Notes: generated by a model from the letters alone, not told the origin. 64,000 bases of DNA from Sesamum alatum (GCA_034509735.1 JACGWO010000012.1:21915188-21979187), one strand, 5' to 3'. Shown: positions 34,950 to 48,078, numbered from the stretch's first letter. Made by a program: numbers and translations.

Positions 34950-37407
34950 ATATGGAGGGTTTGAGTTTGAGCTTTGAAGTTATATTTCTTGATTCTTTTC
35001 TCAGTTTGGAGTTTGGAGAGGGATGAAGTGAGGTTTAATACTAAAAAGTTTGAAAAGTTAATTGATTAGAATATAAATGCTGTGGTACTATGTATGGAAA
35101 GGGGAATTTACAGTTACAAGACCTAATTATAGATATTTGGATTGGGGTTCATTTTTTTATTATGGGGTTGGTGTCTTTTTTTCTCAGTTTCGTATCACAT
35201 TCACGCATGTATTGTATGTAATTTGTTCATTCTTAAGGTTATAATGTTATTTATCTGTATCTTTTAAATAATATATGACAGTCATTTATCAGTGAGTGAA
35301 ACGAAAGTGTGGTAGAAGATTCACATCGAGAGAGTGGGGTGGCAGTAGGGTGAAAGATGTTCTACTCGACTTACAACGATGTTACATTAATACGTGTACG
35401 GTATGTTTTCTGTATTTTTTAAAGTACAATTTAATTTAATTATATTTTCAAAATTTTGAAAAAATGTATGTGTCAATTACACATTTGGGTGGGGGTGGGG
35501 TGGGGGGGGGGGTGTTGGATGTAGTGTTACAAAGTTCTTGATCGAAACTCATGACTAGATATACCCCCTCTTTCACGACATACATGCTCCATGCAATGTT
35601 GTTTTCTCTACTTTTCTTTTGTCATGTTGTTCATGTCATTTTTAGTACTTCTTGCCTCAAGGGTTTTTCCCCATTTTTGGGAATACTCCATTTGTTGCCC
35701 ACAAGAAATTTTTAAAATATTTTATAAGATATTCAAAAATTTATAAAATATTCTAAAATATTTAATAAAATTTTACGACATAAGCTTAATTAAGAGCTCC
35801 CATCGCAATATTAATTTATAAGTCTTGTGATTTTATTTAATTAAAATAAAATCTAATATTTTATAAAATTTAAAAATATATATATAAAAAAAATCTTTTG
35901 ACTTTGTAATATCTAAGATATGGGTCAAATGCCCTTTCGACATCACCGAAAACAAAAAAGAATATATATTTTCGTATAATTCAAAAAGATTTTGATTTTG
36001 ATTGGGGAAATTAATAAAATGGAGCAAATTATGAGTTTTAATTTATAATTATGTGGACGCTTATTCTCCTTGTCGTTATCACATATGGTGTAAGATCAGA
36101 CAATCTCACTACGTATAGATTTTCAAAAGTTATGGCACTAATCAAAGAAATAGACTAAGTACTATTATTGAATAGTGAGCAAAAAAGGTACCTATTATTT
36201 ATATATTAAGACAAACTAAGTCATGTAGAGATAAACTCAATCACATGATATGTAGGAACATAAGCTTTGTGAGGATTCCTTTATTTCTTTAATTGATAAT
36301 ATATATATATATATATATAATATATATATGATCTACGATTCTAATTTTAGGTCACTGGCTCAGGTCATGTCCGAACTGAGTAAAAAAATATACGTTTTCG
36401 TTATGTTCGGTAATTCTTTCAATTTAGGAGGGAATATTTATTTATTTCCATATTTCTTGGTTATTTTATATATAGAGAACCACATTAAATAAAAAAATAA
36501 TTTGAGATATATTTATGGTTGCCTTTTGAATTTGAAACTTGGAATAATTAATTTTGCATTTATATTTGAATTTGAATTTTCAAGAAAAAATTTGAGTATT
36601 ATGCTCATGATTGGGTACTTAAGGATATTAATGAGGCGGGGTGGGGGGGGGGGGGGTTGTATTAATTCATGTTAGTAGGGTTTTTTTTTTATTTTAATGT
36701 TGGTAGGTTATTGTGTTATTTTGACTTTTTTGAGTGCCTAAATTAATTAAATAAGATAGTGGCAATAAGCTGGCACGAGAGGTTTCAAATTTTAATTTAA
36801 TTCAAGGAGCCTCCATTTTATATATTAATGTTGTGTCAATGACTTTAAATTATATGTCTTATAACTAAATTAATATACATATTTATATACATACACACAA
36901 ATACATACAAATATATATATATATACACATCAACATAAGATATATTCATGAAAGTTGGGTTCAAGTTGTGATTTGAAATTGGTATGCATATCTTCCACTA
37001 TAATGACAAAAATAATATTATATCTTAATTTTGTTTAACATATACATATGTATGTATATAAAATATTTTTTGTATACATATAATATAGAGGATTCACATC
37101 TTTTTTATCGGGTATCGCCTAACCTAATGACCTGCATTATCATCCATTAAATGGTTATTTTGAGAACACGTGGCCTATATGGACTCTGACACATAAGCTT
37201 TTATAAATACATGGAGGGTCCATGACATATATGCATTTATTACTATCGAATCGCACTTTGCGACCCCTATTATAACCTCGAGCTCAAACTAACTTAGACA
37301 TTGGAGAATTTTAGTTGAGGGTCACTTCAGCAAGCCTAACATTCTGTGCGTAGGCCAAGTATATTTATCTAGATCGAGTTAATCAAGTAGACCCTCACCC
37401 CATGAGT
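34950..37407. other. zinc-finger promoter side and spacer
   Basis: No gene was seen. G-homopolymer tracts occur at about 35493-35513 and 36639-36657, and a (TA)n tract at about 36299-36318. At 37100-37400 a less AT-rich block (ending ...GACCCTCACCCCATGAGT) looks like part of a decayed LTR, but no ends were found. Confidence 0.45.
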
Positions 37408-38569
37408 CACTACAAGAAAATGGTTCAATAGCAATGAAAAATATCAGCGCGAGCTCATTAGTAAGTAAAATTCTTATTGCTAATTTATATTGTGTAATAC
37501 AAGAAATTTACTTGCTAATACATTTAGCAACAAAAATTACTTGCTAACAAATTTAACAACGAATTGTTTAAAAAATATAGATAGTGTAGATCATTAACAA
37601 TGAAAATTTTACTTACTAATTAGCTTGAAACTGATTTTAACATCAAATTTTTTCATAGCTATTTAATCAAATTTTTTTATTTTTTATTTTTTTGTTGTGA
37701 GTTGTCAGGTCATCAGCAAATCATTGCCAAGATTGCCACAAAATCACTAAGTACCTCACCCGAATAAATGTTATATACATGTCTGCATATATATATAGTA
37801 AATGAAATAAGAGGTATATGTAACACCATTTTATAATAAAAATTTAAATTGCAAAAGAGAAATGACTTTTGATAAACTTTTGCAATAATCTATAATACAA
37901 AATAGTTTTATAATATTTTATACAATCACACGGAACATTAGAAACTTTATATTCTTGCACACACAAAAAATGGATTATTTCTACACTATAAAATATAATA
38001 TAAGAAATATAACATTTAATAATGATTAATTGTCATGATTAATATTAAATATCATAGCAAATAGTCATTGACCACGGTCATGCAACGGTGGTCGACCGTA
38101 GTTTTTGCGAGGGTGGCTAAAACATTTGTCATGGCGAATATTTTTACCATGGCTCTTAGCTGCGGAAAATAAATATTTTATGGTCGAAAGGCTAGTTTTT
38201 GCTTCGATTCGTATTTAACCGTAGTTAATAATAGTTATTTATCAGGATTTTTAACTAAAGTCATTAAAAATGTAGCCAACAATAATTTGTTTTCTAGTGA
38301 CATTGTGGCTTAAAAATCATAAAAAAAAATAAAAAATTCAATACTATTTACAATAGTCAAATAAAATAGATGTAAAAGTTTAAATTTTGAACATGGTTAA
38401 TTAAGATTCGCAATGATTTTACTTATGGTCAAAATGTTTATAATAGTTTTTAGTTGTACCTAATGTTTCGGCAAAAATACTGACTAATAACAGTTGCATA
38501 ATCATATGGTTAATTCATTATTTTTAATTTTTAATTATGATTATTAATCATAACATATTTCTTCTAGTG
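37408..38569. mobile_element. CACTA-type sequence, at least two units
   Basis: CACTACAAGAAAATGG at 37408 is the usual plant CACTA (En/Spm-like) terminus. Matching ends in the other direction occur at 38299 (TTTTCTAGTG) and 38569 (TTCTTCTAGTG). The part at 37984-38299 matches, in opposite orientation, the small element at 48079-48299 (TAGTCATTGACCACGG, GAGGGTGGCTAAAACATTT). No transposase frame was seen. No 3-bp duplication could be assigned, so the outer limits and the number of units are uncertain. Confidence 0.55.
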
Positions 38570-38741
38570 TCGCGTTATTAAAAACAGTGATCGACATTAG
38601 TTAGTGGTATCATATCATTACTTCAAATAAAACTTAATACTTAGAAAAATGATTATTTTATAAATAGTGACATACAATTCTTAAGTGGTACTTCAAAAAA
38701 TAAATAAAATTTCCCATTTTAGCATTTAGAAAACTTGTGAA

Positions 38742-39674
38742 CGGGCTAACACGGCTGTTGGGTACTTCTTGGGCAGCAAACCGGCCTTTCGACCGCTTAA
38801 AGATTTTCTTCACTTCACTTGGCCATCGGTCAAAGATGTTGTTGCAACGGCGACTGAATTCTTCTTCGTCACTTTTGAGTCATTTGCTGCTCTTGACGAG
38901 GTTCTTGAAGGCGGCCCTTGGCGAATCCAAGGTCAGCCCATCATTTTTCAGCGTTGGGTCCCCGGGATGGCCCTCCCAAAACAGAAGCACACTCAGGTCC
39001 CCGTTTGAATTTGTCTGCGACACCTTCCTGTTGAGTTCTGGAAGGACGATGGTCTTAGCTCAGTTGCTAGCGGCATTGGCCGGCCTCTCTACACTGATGG
39101 CTACACTAGAGCATGCACGAGGTTGGACTTCGCTCGTGTATGTGTTATGCTCGATTTTGACTCTGCCCTTCCGCGCCATATTGTGCTTATGATTCCCTCT
39201 TTAGATGGTGCTGAATCACCTTGTCGGGTTGATGTTGAGTATGTATGGCTCCCATCCAAATGCAGTCCGTGTCGATCTCTCGGGCACTCCTCGGCATCTT
39301 GCACTTCATCTGTCAAGCCATCTCAGCCGCCAATCGCGGTCTTTGTTCCCAAAACAAATGATCGCCAGTTGAGTTCTTCGAGCTCTCGCGTTCCCCCTCA
39401 AGCTCCAGCATCTGTTGCCGCCTCGATGCCTAGCTTGCAGCCACCCATTCTGTCGTCTCGCCATTCTCCTTGCCGCTCTGCTCCTCACCCTTCACCTCCA
39501 CAAAAAGGCTCCCGCTTAGCTTCCTCGGTCAAAGGCAAAGAGATCGCAATCCACAACTCCTTCCAGGAACTTGCTAGATCGAATGTCGACGGCCCCGAGG
39601 CCCCTCCTGTTGATCCTCGCCCTCGGGACCCCCCCGTTGATCCTCACCCTCAGGGCCCCCCTGGTGTTCCATGA
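38742..39674 (+). pseudogene. LINE ORF1 (DUF4283 / zinc-knuckle), broken
   Basis: One continuous frame, starting mid-domain because of 5' truncation. It has a DUF4283-like part (SKPAFRPLKDFLHFTWPSVK, then VLEGGPWRIQGQPIIFQRWV), a TGA at 39006-39008 where the family has Trp, then ICLRHLPVEFW and RACTRLDFARVCVMLDFD. An intact CX2CX4HX4C zinc knuckle (CSPCRSLGHSSASC) and a Pro/Ser-rich tail follow. It ends at 39672-39674. ORF1 proteins bind LINE RNA. Shorter ORFs in the other frames are shadows. Confidence 0.88.
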
Positions 39675-39914
39675 TCATTTTTTGGGATTGATCGAGCATT
39701 GGCTCTACTTGTTCTTTTCGCTTTGTTGCTTTGGTTTGGACTGTCTTGTCCTTGTTTTGTTGTTGCGTTGGTTTGATTGTTTTTCTGTCTAACGCTTGTT
39801 GTTGTTTTGGGCTTCGGGCAGATGCCTTGGTCCGATTGTACCTTCCCACCCTCTCGGAAAAACTCTTTTATTTTAACTGCAATTTACCTTTACCTTAAAA
39901 AAAAAAAAAAGAAA
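38742..39914 (+). mobile_element. 5'-truncated LINE lacking ORF2
   Basis: Flanked by an exact 14-bp repeat, AGAAAACTTGTGAA (38728-38741 and 39915-39928), and ending in a poly-A tract. It contains the ORF1 part described separately. Then, right after the ORF1 stop, it has a T/G-rich 3' end of the plant LINE type (TTGTTGTTGTTTTGGGCTTC, then CCGATTGTACCTTCCCACCC). No endonuclease or reverse transcriptase region lies between. So either a deleted LINE RNA or a spliced/rearranged copy was integrated by target-primed reverse transcription. Confidence 0.88.
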
Positions 39915-39928
39915 AGAAAACTTGTGAA

Positions 39929-40167
39929 TGAGTGAATGAATTATACATATACATATATATCACTCTATTATCTTTAGAAATAATTAACTGGAAATTATAT
40001 ATATAGATGGAATAAGTCTAACTGCTAAGGAATTTTTTTTTGGGGGATGTCTTATCATAAGCTTCTCTATTAATTAATTCCTCTTTTGATTATTTTTTAG
40101 GAAAAAAGGGACATACATATATAGGTGTAAGAACTCCTGCTAATGAAAAATGGCCCATCTATATAAA

Positions 40168-40213
<46 letters not shown>

Positions 40214-40679
40214 GCCCATGAAATGCTATCATTTTAGGTGGATTGATTTGACAATCACTAGTTCAAATTGAAATAATTAAGGAAAAAAAATGAAGGGACG
40301 AACTTATAATTAATACAGTTGGGAGTTGGGACTAAGACTTCCACACGTGCAAGATTCAATTAAAATTACACTTCCATCAAAATATTAGAAATATAATCAA
40401 TTTATGAGGAGAAATATGTATTAGACATTTATAATTTGGGAAAATTAAGACATTTTTTTCTTTTTAATAATTTATCTATAGCAAAATAGAAATATAATTA
40501 GTATACTACTATATATACTCCGTTTCTACGTACAATATTATAATTGATACTTAGCTCGATGGTGGAGTTCTAGACTTCTAGATGAGCACTAAAAATAAGA
40601 TAAAAAAAAATTTATGTACTTTCGCACGAACACGTTCAAAATTAATTAGTGGTTAGAAAGGTCACCAAAAAAAAAGGAA
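39929..40679. other. spacer with AAT microsatellite
   Basis: AT-rich, no gene. A perfect (AAT)n run lies at about 40169-40212, a site of likely length variation. Confidence 0.7.
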
Positions 40680-40860
40680 AAAAAATATATAATTACATTT
40701 ACACTCCTAATCTATGATTTATTTATACAAATTATATTTATTTTTTGAATAATTACACATATTCCCATAAAAAATGTCAACATCATTTACATAAATTATC
40801 CATATTTTTTGATAAATTACACATATACCCTAAAAAATATCAATATCATTACACCAAAAT
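40680..40860. mobile_element. family C MITE fragment
   Basis: AATTACATTTACACTCCTAA and the following ATTTATACAAATTATATT match the left arm of the elements at 4769-5046 and 7921-8609. The right arm is not recognisable, so it is a partial copy. Confidence 0.5.
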
Positions 40861-42850
40861 TTGTCAGCTCTACAAGCTAGTATAGCTTGTTCTTGTGCAC
40901 ATTGAATATATAGGTGCTTTTCTATCTTAATGATTCCCATATTTGTGCAAAAAAGAGCAAGACAAGAACTAAAATGCATGATGGAATATAAACATTGTTT
41001 TGTGGTTGAAGCAAGTGTACTAATTATGAGGGTCTTGTCTGTGTTTGCTTTGATTTTTCATAAATGTGTTGGGCCTATATTTGTACAACAAGAATTGAGT
41101 TAATTAAGAGAGTAGGGGGGCATTTGGCAATTTTCAATAAGGTCTAGGGGCATATTCTAATTTTTTTTGAATTTATTTTTCGGTTTATGTGAATATATTA
41201 TGAAAAAACTAAGGATTAGACGGTATTTGGTTAAATTTATTTAAAAGATTTTATAAGGTTGTGGGTCTTATAAGATGTTTTTAAAAATTGATAAGATGCA
41301 GAATTTATTTTAGAAATAAGTTTTTGAAATGTTTAGATAAAATAAAGTATTTTTAATTAATTGCAGGGGATTGTTAAAATCTTAAAAATAAATTAGAAGC
41401 TCCTTATTTTTTGTTTTTGAAAAGAAAAGTAAGGAGTTTTTACGCTTCTAATATTTTAGTTTTTGTAATTTATAAATTATTTTTTTTAGAAAATTTACCA
41501 AAACACTTTCCAATATAAGCTAAGGCGTGAACCATTTTATAATATATTTTAAAGAGATTACAAGCTTACCCCAAACACCCTCTTTAAGTCTTAATTTTCA
41601 ATGTGTTGATGAGATTATGGTGACTGAGTTAGGAATATTAATTATTCTAACAAGCTCTGATGAAGAAAAAAAATATTTCGCGGTTATTAGGTTCTTTTGA
41701 TTAATTCAAAAGGCCAAGATAGATTTAGAGAATGTTTTCATAAGATTATAAGCTCTTCAAATTAAATAACTTACTAAATGTTCGAGATCTTATAAAATAT
41801 TGAAAAGTATTTGATATTTCTTCTAAAAACTAGCTTATATATAAGATAAAAAATAAAATACTAAGAGCTATAGTAAGAGTTCTTGACTACTTATTTTGAA
41901 ACATGTAAATAACCCCTTCAATTTTTTCATAAATAAATATCATAATTAATGATATTGTTTTATACTTTATGATCTTATTTTATTCAAACACATTAAGAGT
42001 TCATTTTAAAAATAAAATTCAATATTTTATAAGATATAAAAAGTTATTATACCGAACACACCCTTTTAATCCAAAATATGCATCTTCATTCATAAAAGCA
42101 AAAAAAGGACAAATGTCTCTTTGCTGCTATTCAAGGATTCTAGTTATTGCAAGGATTGAATAATTAATTTCTCTCAATATACATTTTTTTCCTGAATTTA
42201 TTAATTTTAATTTCTTTAAATAAATCCAATTCATGCTTTGAAGTATTTACTTAAAGGGATTACAGTTAAAGCAAAAGGGCATTTAATTTATTGGTCAAAT
42301 ATTTATTTTGAAATGTAGATGTTTTAATGGAAGGTGTTTGTTGTCCTTTGGTGCAGTTGGGATATATATCTATGTACAGATGAGGGCATATATATATATA
42401 TATATGCATGGGGTGGCCGACAGTTGGATAATGAAGCTGATGTTGTAAGGGCCCTTATGTGCTGTGCTACCTCAGTGCTCTTCTTATAATCAGACAACTG
42501 TGTAAGATTTATCTTAAGACATAACATGACCTATGTTTCAAAAGTAGGGTTTTTGCCTTTTTGGGTGATCATCATTTTGGACATCTCACTATTGCTTCAA
42601 AAGAAATGATTTTGTTCAAATATACAGAGAAAATCAATCACATAATAAATATACATGATTATAATTGTATTATGATTGATATTTTCTTTAAAGTATATAA
42701 ATTCAAGAATCGTAACTACAAAAGGAAATGAATTGTTTCATACATTATAAATGACTACAGTTTAATAATCATGGTAAATTAATGATACAGTCAAACAAAA
42801 CTAATACGAAAATTTAAGTCGCGACACTCGTGCTAATCAATATGTGCTAT
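40861..42850. other. AT-rich spacer with decayed inverted repeats
   Basis: No gene. About 41221-41580 begins GGTATTTGGTTAAATTTA and ends with TTACCCCAAACACCC, and 41690-42065 has similar TATAAGATTATAAGC-type arms. Both look like old hAT-type MITEs with approximate limits. Confidence 0.4.
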
Positions 42851-43653
42851 TGATGCCATACTAGAGTCCAGAGCAGCACCACAAGGATTGAGTCAGCTTC
42901 TCAAAAATTCTAAGATTATCATAGGGTTGACCTGCAGAATAGGGTAAACAACCCGATACTTAAGTGATCAGTGAAGTATTTGATGTAATAAATAAGGGGC
43001 TTAAGTATAAAATGTGAGATTTGAAGAAATAATTGTGTAACTCGAAGATAGTGTGCTTGAATATGGAGAATGGTGCTCAAAATGCGCGAGAGAAGTGCAG
43101 AAAATGAGATAATTCGTATAGCCTTCCTGTGTGAGTTTAGTTACACGTTTACTTAGTTGGACCCCTACTTATAGGAGCAAATTATGAGAGATTTAGGGGC
43201 AGTTGGGAGATGTTGAGATATCTCCAAAATCCTTGATTGGGATGTCTATTTTTTAGGATAGGGCTTAGCCAATTGTTGGACTTATCTTCTAGGCGATATG
43301 TCAGCCAAGAAAGATCCTGTTTGGTCAACTGGAAATGTAGGGGTCTTAGTTACCTTTATTTTTAATCAGGGTGGATCCAACTGGTAACGTCGTTCGGTGG
43401 TCTAGGATGTGTAGAATGTAGCTGATGTGGATGTCATTAGGCTTGTTGGTACTTGACCTATTTTCATATGTTGCCTTGTCAACAGGGTGGTAGAATTTAG
43501 AATGGTTGCCTGTCACCCTTGCGACTGTCCAGTGTACTTGAGTCAGCAGGGTTTGGGCCTATTGGACTGAGCAAGTGAAGGATTCCTTGACATGGATCTC
43601 AGTCAGATTTGTTTATTATGCTTAGAAAAAAAATATTTTTCTAGGCACCATCA
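42851..43653 (-). repeat. left LTR (3' LTR of the element)
   Basis: 803 bp from TGATGCCATAC to GGCACCATCA. The termini are inverted (TGATG / CATCA), as expected for LTRs. It is better preserved than the right copy. Confidence 0.7.
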
Positions 43654-44039
43654 CTCTCCTCCACCCCCCACCCCACCACCACTCGAGTAGTGTAAGACTT
43701 GTGTTAGAGTAGTCCTTCCGAAGTCGGGGCCCGTTAGCACGATCATAGGTCAAGACCCGTCAAGAGGATCACAGGCTGGGCCCATCAACGAGGACACATG
43801 CAAAGCTCATATGGAGGATCACAGGCTGGAGCCCTCAGCAACTAAGCAATTAATCATTTTGCACGACATATAATAATAGTAAGTAATAGGCATTCAGAAA
43901 ACATAACAATGAAGATCATCATAAAAGATATGGCAAAACGTCCATTATAAGTTTAGTCTTAAATATAGGGTACTAGTACCACTGTAACATAAAGTTCTAA
44001 ATAGCCTTGTTCAACGGGGCCTCAATTTTCCTGATCAAG

Positions 44040-45160
44040 GAATAAAATTTCTTTCAAGTGCCCTAACTCGAATTAGTCTTTCTATTTCATCCTGCAAATA
44101 AAAGCAATCACCGGTATCATGACTATACTCAGTATAGAATTGGCATAATATGTCTGACTTAGACTTGGTAGGTCCGCCGTGAGCTTTCTGAGGTCACCTC
44201 AATAGGTCCTTCTCTTCAATGGCCTTCAACACGTGTGTTGGGCTTGCATTTAAAGGGGTGTAATGCTCTTGACTAGGCAAAAATGGTGTGACCTACTCAT
44301 TCGGCTAAGATCTGATCTTTTAAGCGCATTAACATCATGGCTTGTGTTATTTTGTTTGTTGCTCCATTGTAGCTTCATTTGTTATGCTTCCTCTGGGCTC
44401 ACATACTTTCGGTCTAGGCCAACAAGTTATCAAGTTGGTAGGTTTCTTGTCCGAGGATTTAAAAAATCTCTTGCTTTTAACCCTTATGTGAGGACAGTGG
44501 TTACTACCTCCTAATGGTAAAGGGTATTTCAAGAGTTGCACAGTACAATGGTGTATGTATGCCCTCAGGGTTTCCTTTTTCTCCTATTTCATCCCGAAAA
44601 GGCTTGAAGATGTCTTTTGGTATTTCCTCCTACTAGCGAATTTAGGCAGAAACAAACAATGAAACTTTGTGAAAAAGTAGATCAAGACAATAGGGAGCTA
44701 GTTGAACCACTACTAGGTTTGGTTGGCTTAGTGAGAAAAACACGACATTTAATTCCACTAGTATACCTATGTAACAATACGGAGGTGCTCTAGTGGGTCA
44801 CTAGCACCATCACAGTGTGACAGATAACAAGGTTCTTTCAAATGAGCTGTGAGTTCATTAGCTATTACGACCTTGTTGTAAGGTATTCTTTGCCTCAGAT
44901 GAGGGGCCTCCCTGTTTATCTTCTGACGAAGCTCCATCATTTCCTAGCAAATGGCTTGTTATGCACTCATAACCACTTTACTAACATTATCCTTGTTGGT
45001 GTAACCAGCAGAGTTAACATCAGGCTGCAGCGCAACACACGATGCAAGGGTCGGTATGTCGCGACCTCCTCCTCTTGATGAGATAGGCAGGCTAGGATAG
45101 GCGTTCAACCTTCTCCCGTGTTTGTAGCATAAGCAAGAGGGTTTTGGAGAACTGTTTAGT
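44040..45160 (-). pseudogene. gag remnant
   Basis: On the minus strand near 44160-44050 the frame reads HDTGDCFYLQDEIERLIR, matching the conserved end of plant gypsy gag (HDTEEC.QLKDEIE..I). Upstream (44970-44880) a second patch reads MMELRQKINREAPHLRQR, also gag-like. Stops and frameshifts separate them. Nothing downstream resembles pol. Confidence 0.55.
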
Positions 45161-45199
45161 TGTTCATAAGAGAGCGAGTTGGTTTCCGAAGGCAGAATT

Positions 45200-45957
45200 G
45201 GTGGATCAACAACATGAGAGGGAACATTGTGGTCACAAGGATTATTAGAAGGCTGACCTACACAACAAGGGTTAGTACCCTAATGCTTAAGTTAGTAAAG
45301 TATTTTATTAAATAAATAAGGAACTTAAGTATAAAATATGAGATTTGATTAAATAAATTGTATAATTCGAAGATGAAGTGCTTGAAATTGGAGAATGGTG
45401 CTGAAAATGTGTGAGAGAAGTGCAGAAAAATGATAGAATTCGAGTAGACTTGTTGTGTGAGCTTAGTTACATGTTGACTTACTTAAACCCCTATTTATGT
45501 GAGCAATTATGAGAGGTTTAGGAGTCAGTTGGGGGAGATTGAGATATCTTCGAAATCCTTAATATGCCTATTTTTTTAGGGATAGGGCTTATCCGACCAT
45601 GGACTTATCTTCTAGGTCAACCTGATATCTAGGGGTGTTAATTACCTTCATTTTTAATTAACGAATCCAGCTGAGGCCGATGTCCTTTCGGACACCCTTT
45701 TAGGTGATGTGGCCTAGGATATGTAGAATATCGCTAATGTAGTTGGGGTGGATGGCATTGGGCCTATTGGTACTAGACCTGCTTTTTGTGTTGCCCTATT
45801 AGCAAAGTGGCAAAATTCAGGTTGGTTGGCCTGTAACACTTGCAGATTGTCAAGTGTACTTGAGCCAATAAGATTCAAGCCTGCTGGATTGAGTAAGTGG
45901 AGGCCTAACTCCTTAGACATGAATATGGGTTAGATTTGTTATTAAGCTTAAAAAAAA
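45200..45957 (-). repeat. right LTR (5' LTR), cut by a MITE
   Basis: Aligns to the left LTR from about its second fifth to its end. The first ~70 bases are poorly conserved, so the start is approximate. The LTR resumes after the MITE at 46467-46486 (GTGTTATAGGCATCG), matching the left LTR's end CTAGGCACCATCA. Confidence 0.65.
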
Positions 45958-46457
45958 GGGTTAATTATATTTAGACCCCCTCTAAAAATGCATAATTACA
46001 TTTTCCCCCAAAGAAGTTTTGAAATTACATTTGCACCCCCTCTAAAAATTCTTTGTTTACACCTGACCTCCATTCGTTAAAGTTTGGGCGGAAAATATTC
46101 ATTTCAACAAAAATAATTACATAAATTTTCAATTTTACCTCTCATTTAACATTCTCGTGCAATAATTTTGTACTTATAAGAAAAAAAATATAATAATATT
46201 GACCTCACTTCATACATATACGTTACATTTATCCTCTTATAAGTACAAAAATATACATGAGAATGTTAAATGATGGGAAAAAGTGCAAATTTGTGTAATT
46301 ATTTTTGTTGACGTGAACATTTTTCGTCCAAACTCTAACAGATGGGGGTCAGGTGTAAACAGAGAATTTTCGGAGGGGGTGTAAGTGTAATTTCAAAACC
46401 TTTTTGGGGGAAAGTGTAATTATACATTCTTAGAGGGGGTGTAAGTGTAATTAACCC
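45958..46457. mobile_element. fold-back MITE, family E copy 2
   Basis: 500 bp, close match to 32519-33015 along its full length, including both ends (GGGTTAATTA...GTAATTAACCC). Flanks TAAAAAAAA (45949-45957) and TAAAAAAAT (46458-46466) match at 8 of 9. It is inserted in the right LTR of the gypsy-type element, so it is younger than that element. Confidence 0.9.
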
Positions 46458-46486
46458 TAAAAAAATAGTGTTATAGGCATCGCCCA

Positions 46487-48078
46487 TGATTTTACTTTAT
46501 GCCATTTTTTATTATTTTTAGTGTTTTAGCGTCTTTAGAAATAACTGAGTTTGAAGTCCAATACTTTTGAACTTGAACTAGTATAAGCTACGCTCGTAAG
46601 ACCCTATTGACAGTTATATTAGCCCCGATCTAATAAGGATTAACTAAACACATTTTTTTTCGTAATTTTAAAATTTTTAAAAAAACCATAGTTTTAGAAA
46701 ATTTCATCATATCTTCCAATTTATGAGCAAATGATGTTATTAATAAATAATTCATGTTTTTCATTCTCAAATCTATCAGGCCAAACACAATTTTTATTTT
46801 TGCGCATAGTGAAAAAGTATGTTATATATTTAATTTTAATTGATGAAAACAAAACATAAATATTAAATGTGATTATATATATTTACTAGTTTAAACATAT
46901 CACATAAATGCACATATACCATTCACTATATATACATATATATATAAATTAACCAATTCTTTGTCTCTAATCAAATTATTTTTCAAAAAAATCTGAACCA
47001 ATCACATGATATACGTATTACACTCAGAACAAACTTAGTTCGAGTAGTTTTCTTTTTTTTTCGTATTTTCCTCTCTTCTTTTACCTCTTCTTCTGTTCAT
47101 TTTTCCTCCCGACCACATTATTTCACATATAAAATCAAACCAAAAACATCAAAAAATTTCGAAAAAGAACCCCAATGATATAGTTTAAAAATTAAAACTA
47201 ATCCAATACTTTTGATTAAAAAAGCAAATATTGTCCCACCACAACTAATTAATGACAATTATTGGAGATAAATGCAGATGCCTCCATAATTAAGCATTAA
47301 TTTAGAGTTCCCAACGTAGGAAATGACCAAGCAATTATGTCTGTATCCCCTTTTGAAATCAGATCGGAATCATGTGAGATTTGTTTGTCTGTGTTGGAAG
47401 TGAAATCATAATTCCTTTCTTGCTTTCTCTATATTCTTACTTAGGAAAGGATTAGTGAAAAACTTAAAATATTAAAAGTATGTTGTTTTTTTCTTACAAA
47501 AATTTAATGCTCCCGACGTGAAATTTAACAGGTTATATTTAAGTTGGTTATATGGTTAAGTGTACAGAATCAAATACACGCCCTCCTAAGTGTCGCTCTT
47601 GACACGATGCTTTAGCATTCAGACAGGTTTATCCTCGACCCCTTTGGCAAGGAATTTTGCTATTCACACTAAGTATCACATTTGCTGCTTAAATATCGAT
47701 CATTCGACGATATTCAAGTTTTAAAAATTACATGTCATGTTTATGTTTACTTGTGTCAATGTTTATTTTTATTTTTTTCTTTCCCACCTCCTCACAAGAG
47801 GCTAACAAAAGTATGTTCATTATTATTATTCATATATTGCAAGGTAAAAATCCTATAGATTTTATATAAATAGAGGTGATTATTATTGTTAAACCAAAAT
47901 GAAGAAAATGCCTTCAAGGAAAAAGTTGAAAATGGGCCTATTAGGGTTGGTACAAAATCCTACCTCTAAATATATAAAATATTGGACCAAAATTGTGGAA
48001 TTGAGTCTTGACCCATGATTAAAATGTCATGGATTGGCCCGCGTCCATCACATAGACTAATTGTCCCATAGCCAGAGC
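46487..48078. other. intergenic, no gene seen
   Basis: AT-rich. A less AT-rich block at 47560-47660 resembles LTR debris. No coding sequence or complete element was recognised. Confidence 0.45.

Larger units (their letters stand above)
42851..46486 (-). mobile_element. internally deleted Ty3/gypsy-type retrotransposon
   Basis: Two long direct repeats (LTRs) bound about 1.55 kb of internal sequence. The left LTR (42851-43653, TGATGCC...CACCATCA) and the right LTR (about 45200-45957 plus 46467-46486) share long alignable blocks such as GAGAATGGTGCT.AAAATG, GAGAGAAGTGCAGAAAA and GGATAGGGCTTA, with many differences, so the insertion is old. Gag-like coding is on the minus strand, so the right LTR is the 5' LTR. 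There is no protease, reverse transcriptase or integrase. A 5-bp duplication was not found. A MITE is inserted in the right LTR. Confidence 0.75.

Noticed and set aside
38737..39192. 151-aa plus-strand frame and others over the LINE
   Set aside because: Alternative frames of ORF1; the real frame carries the DUF4283-like part and zinc knuckle.
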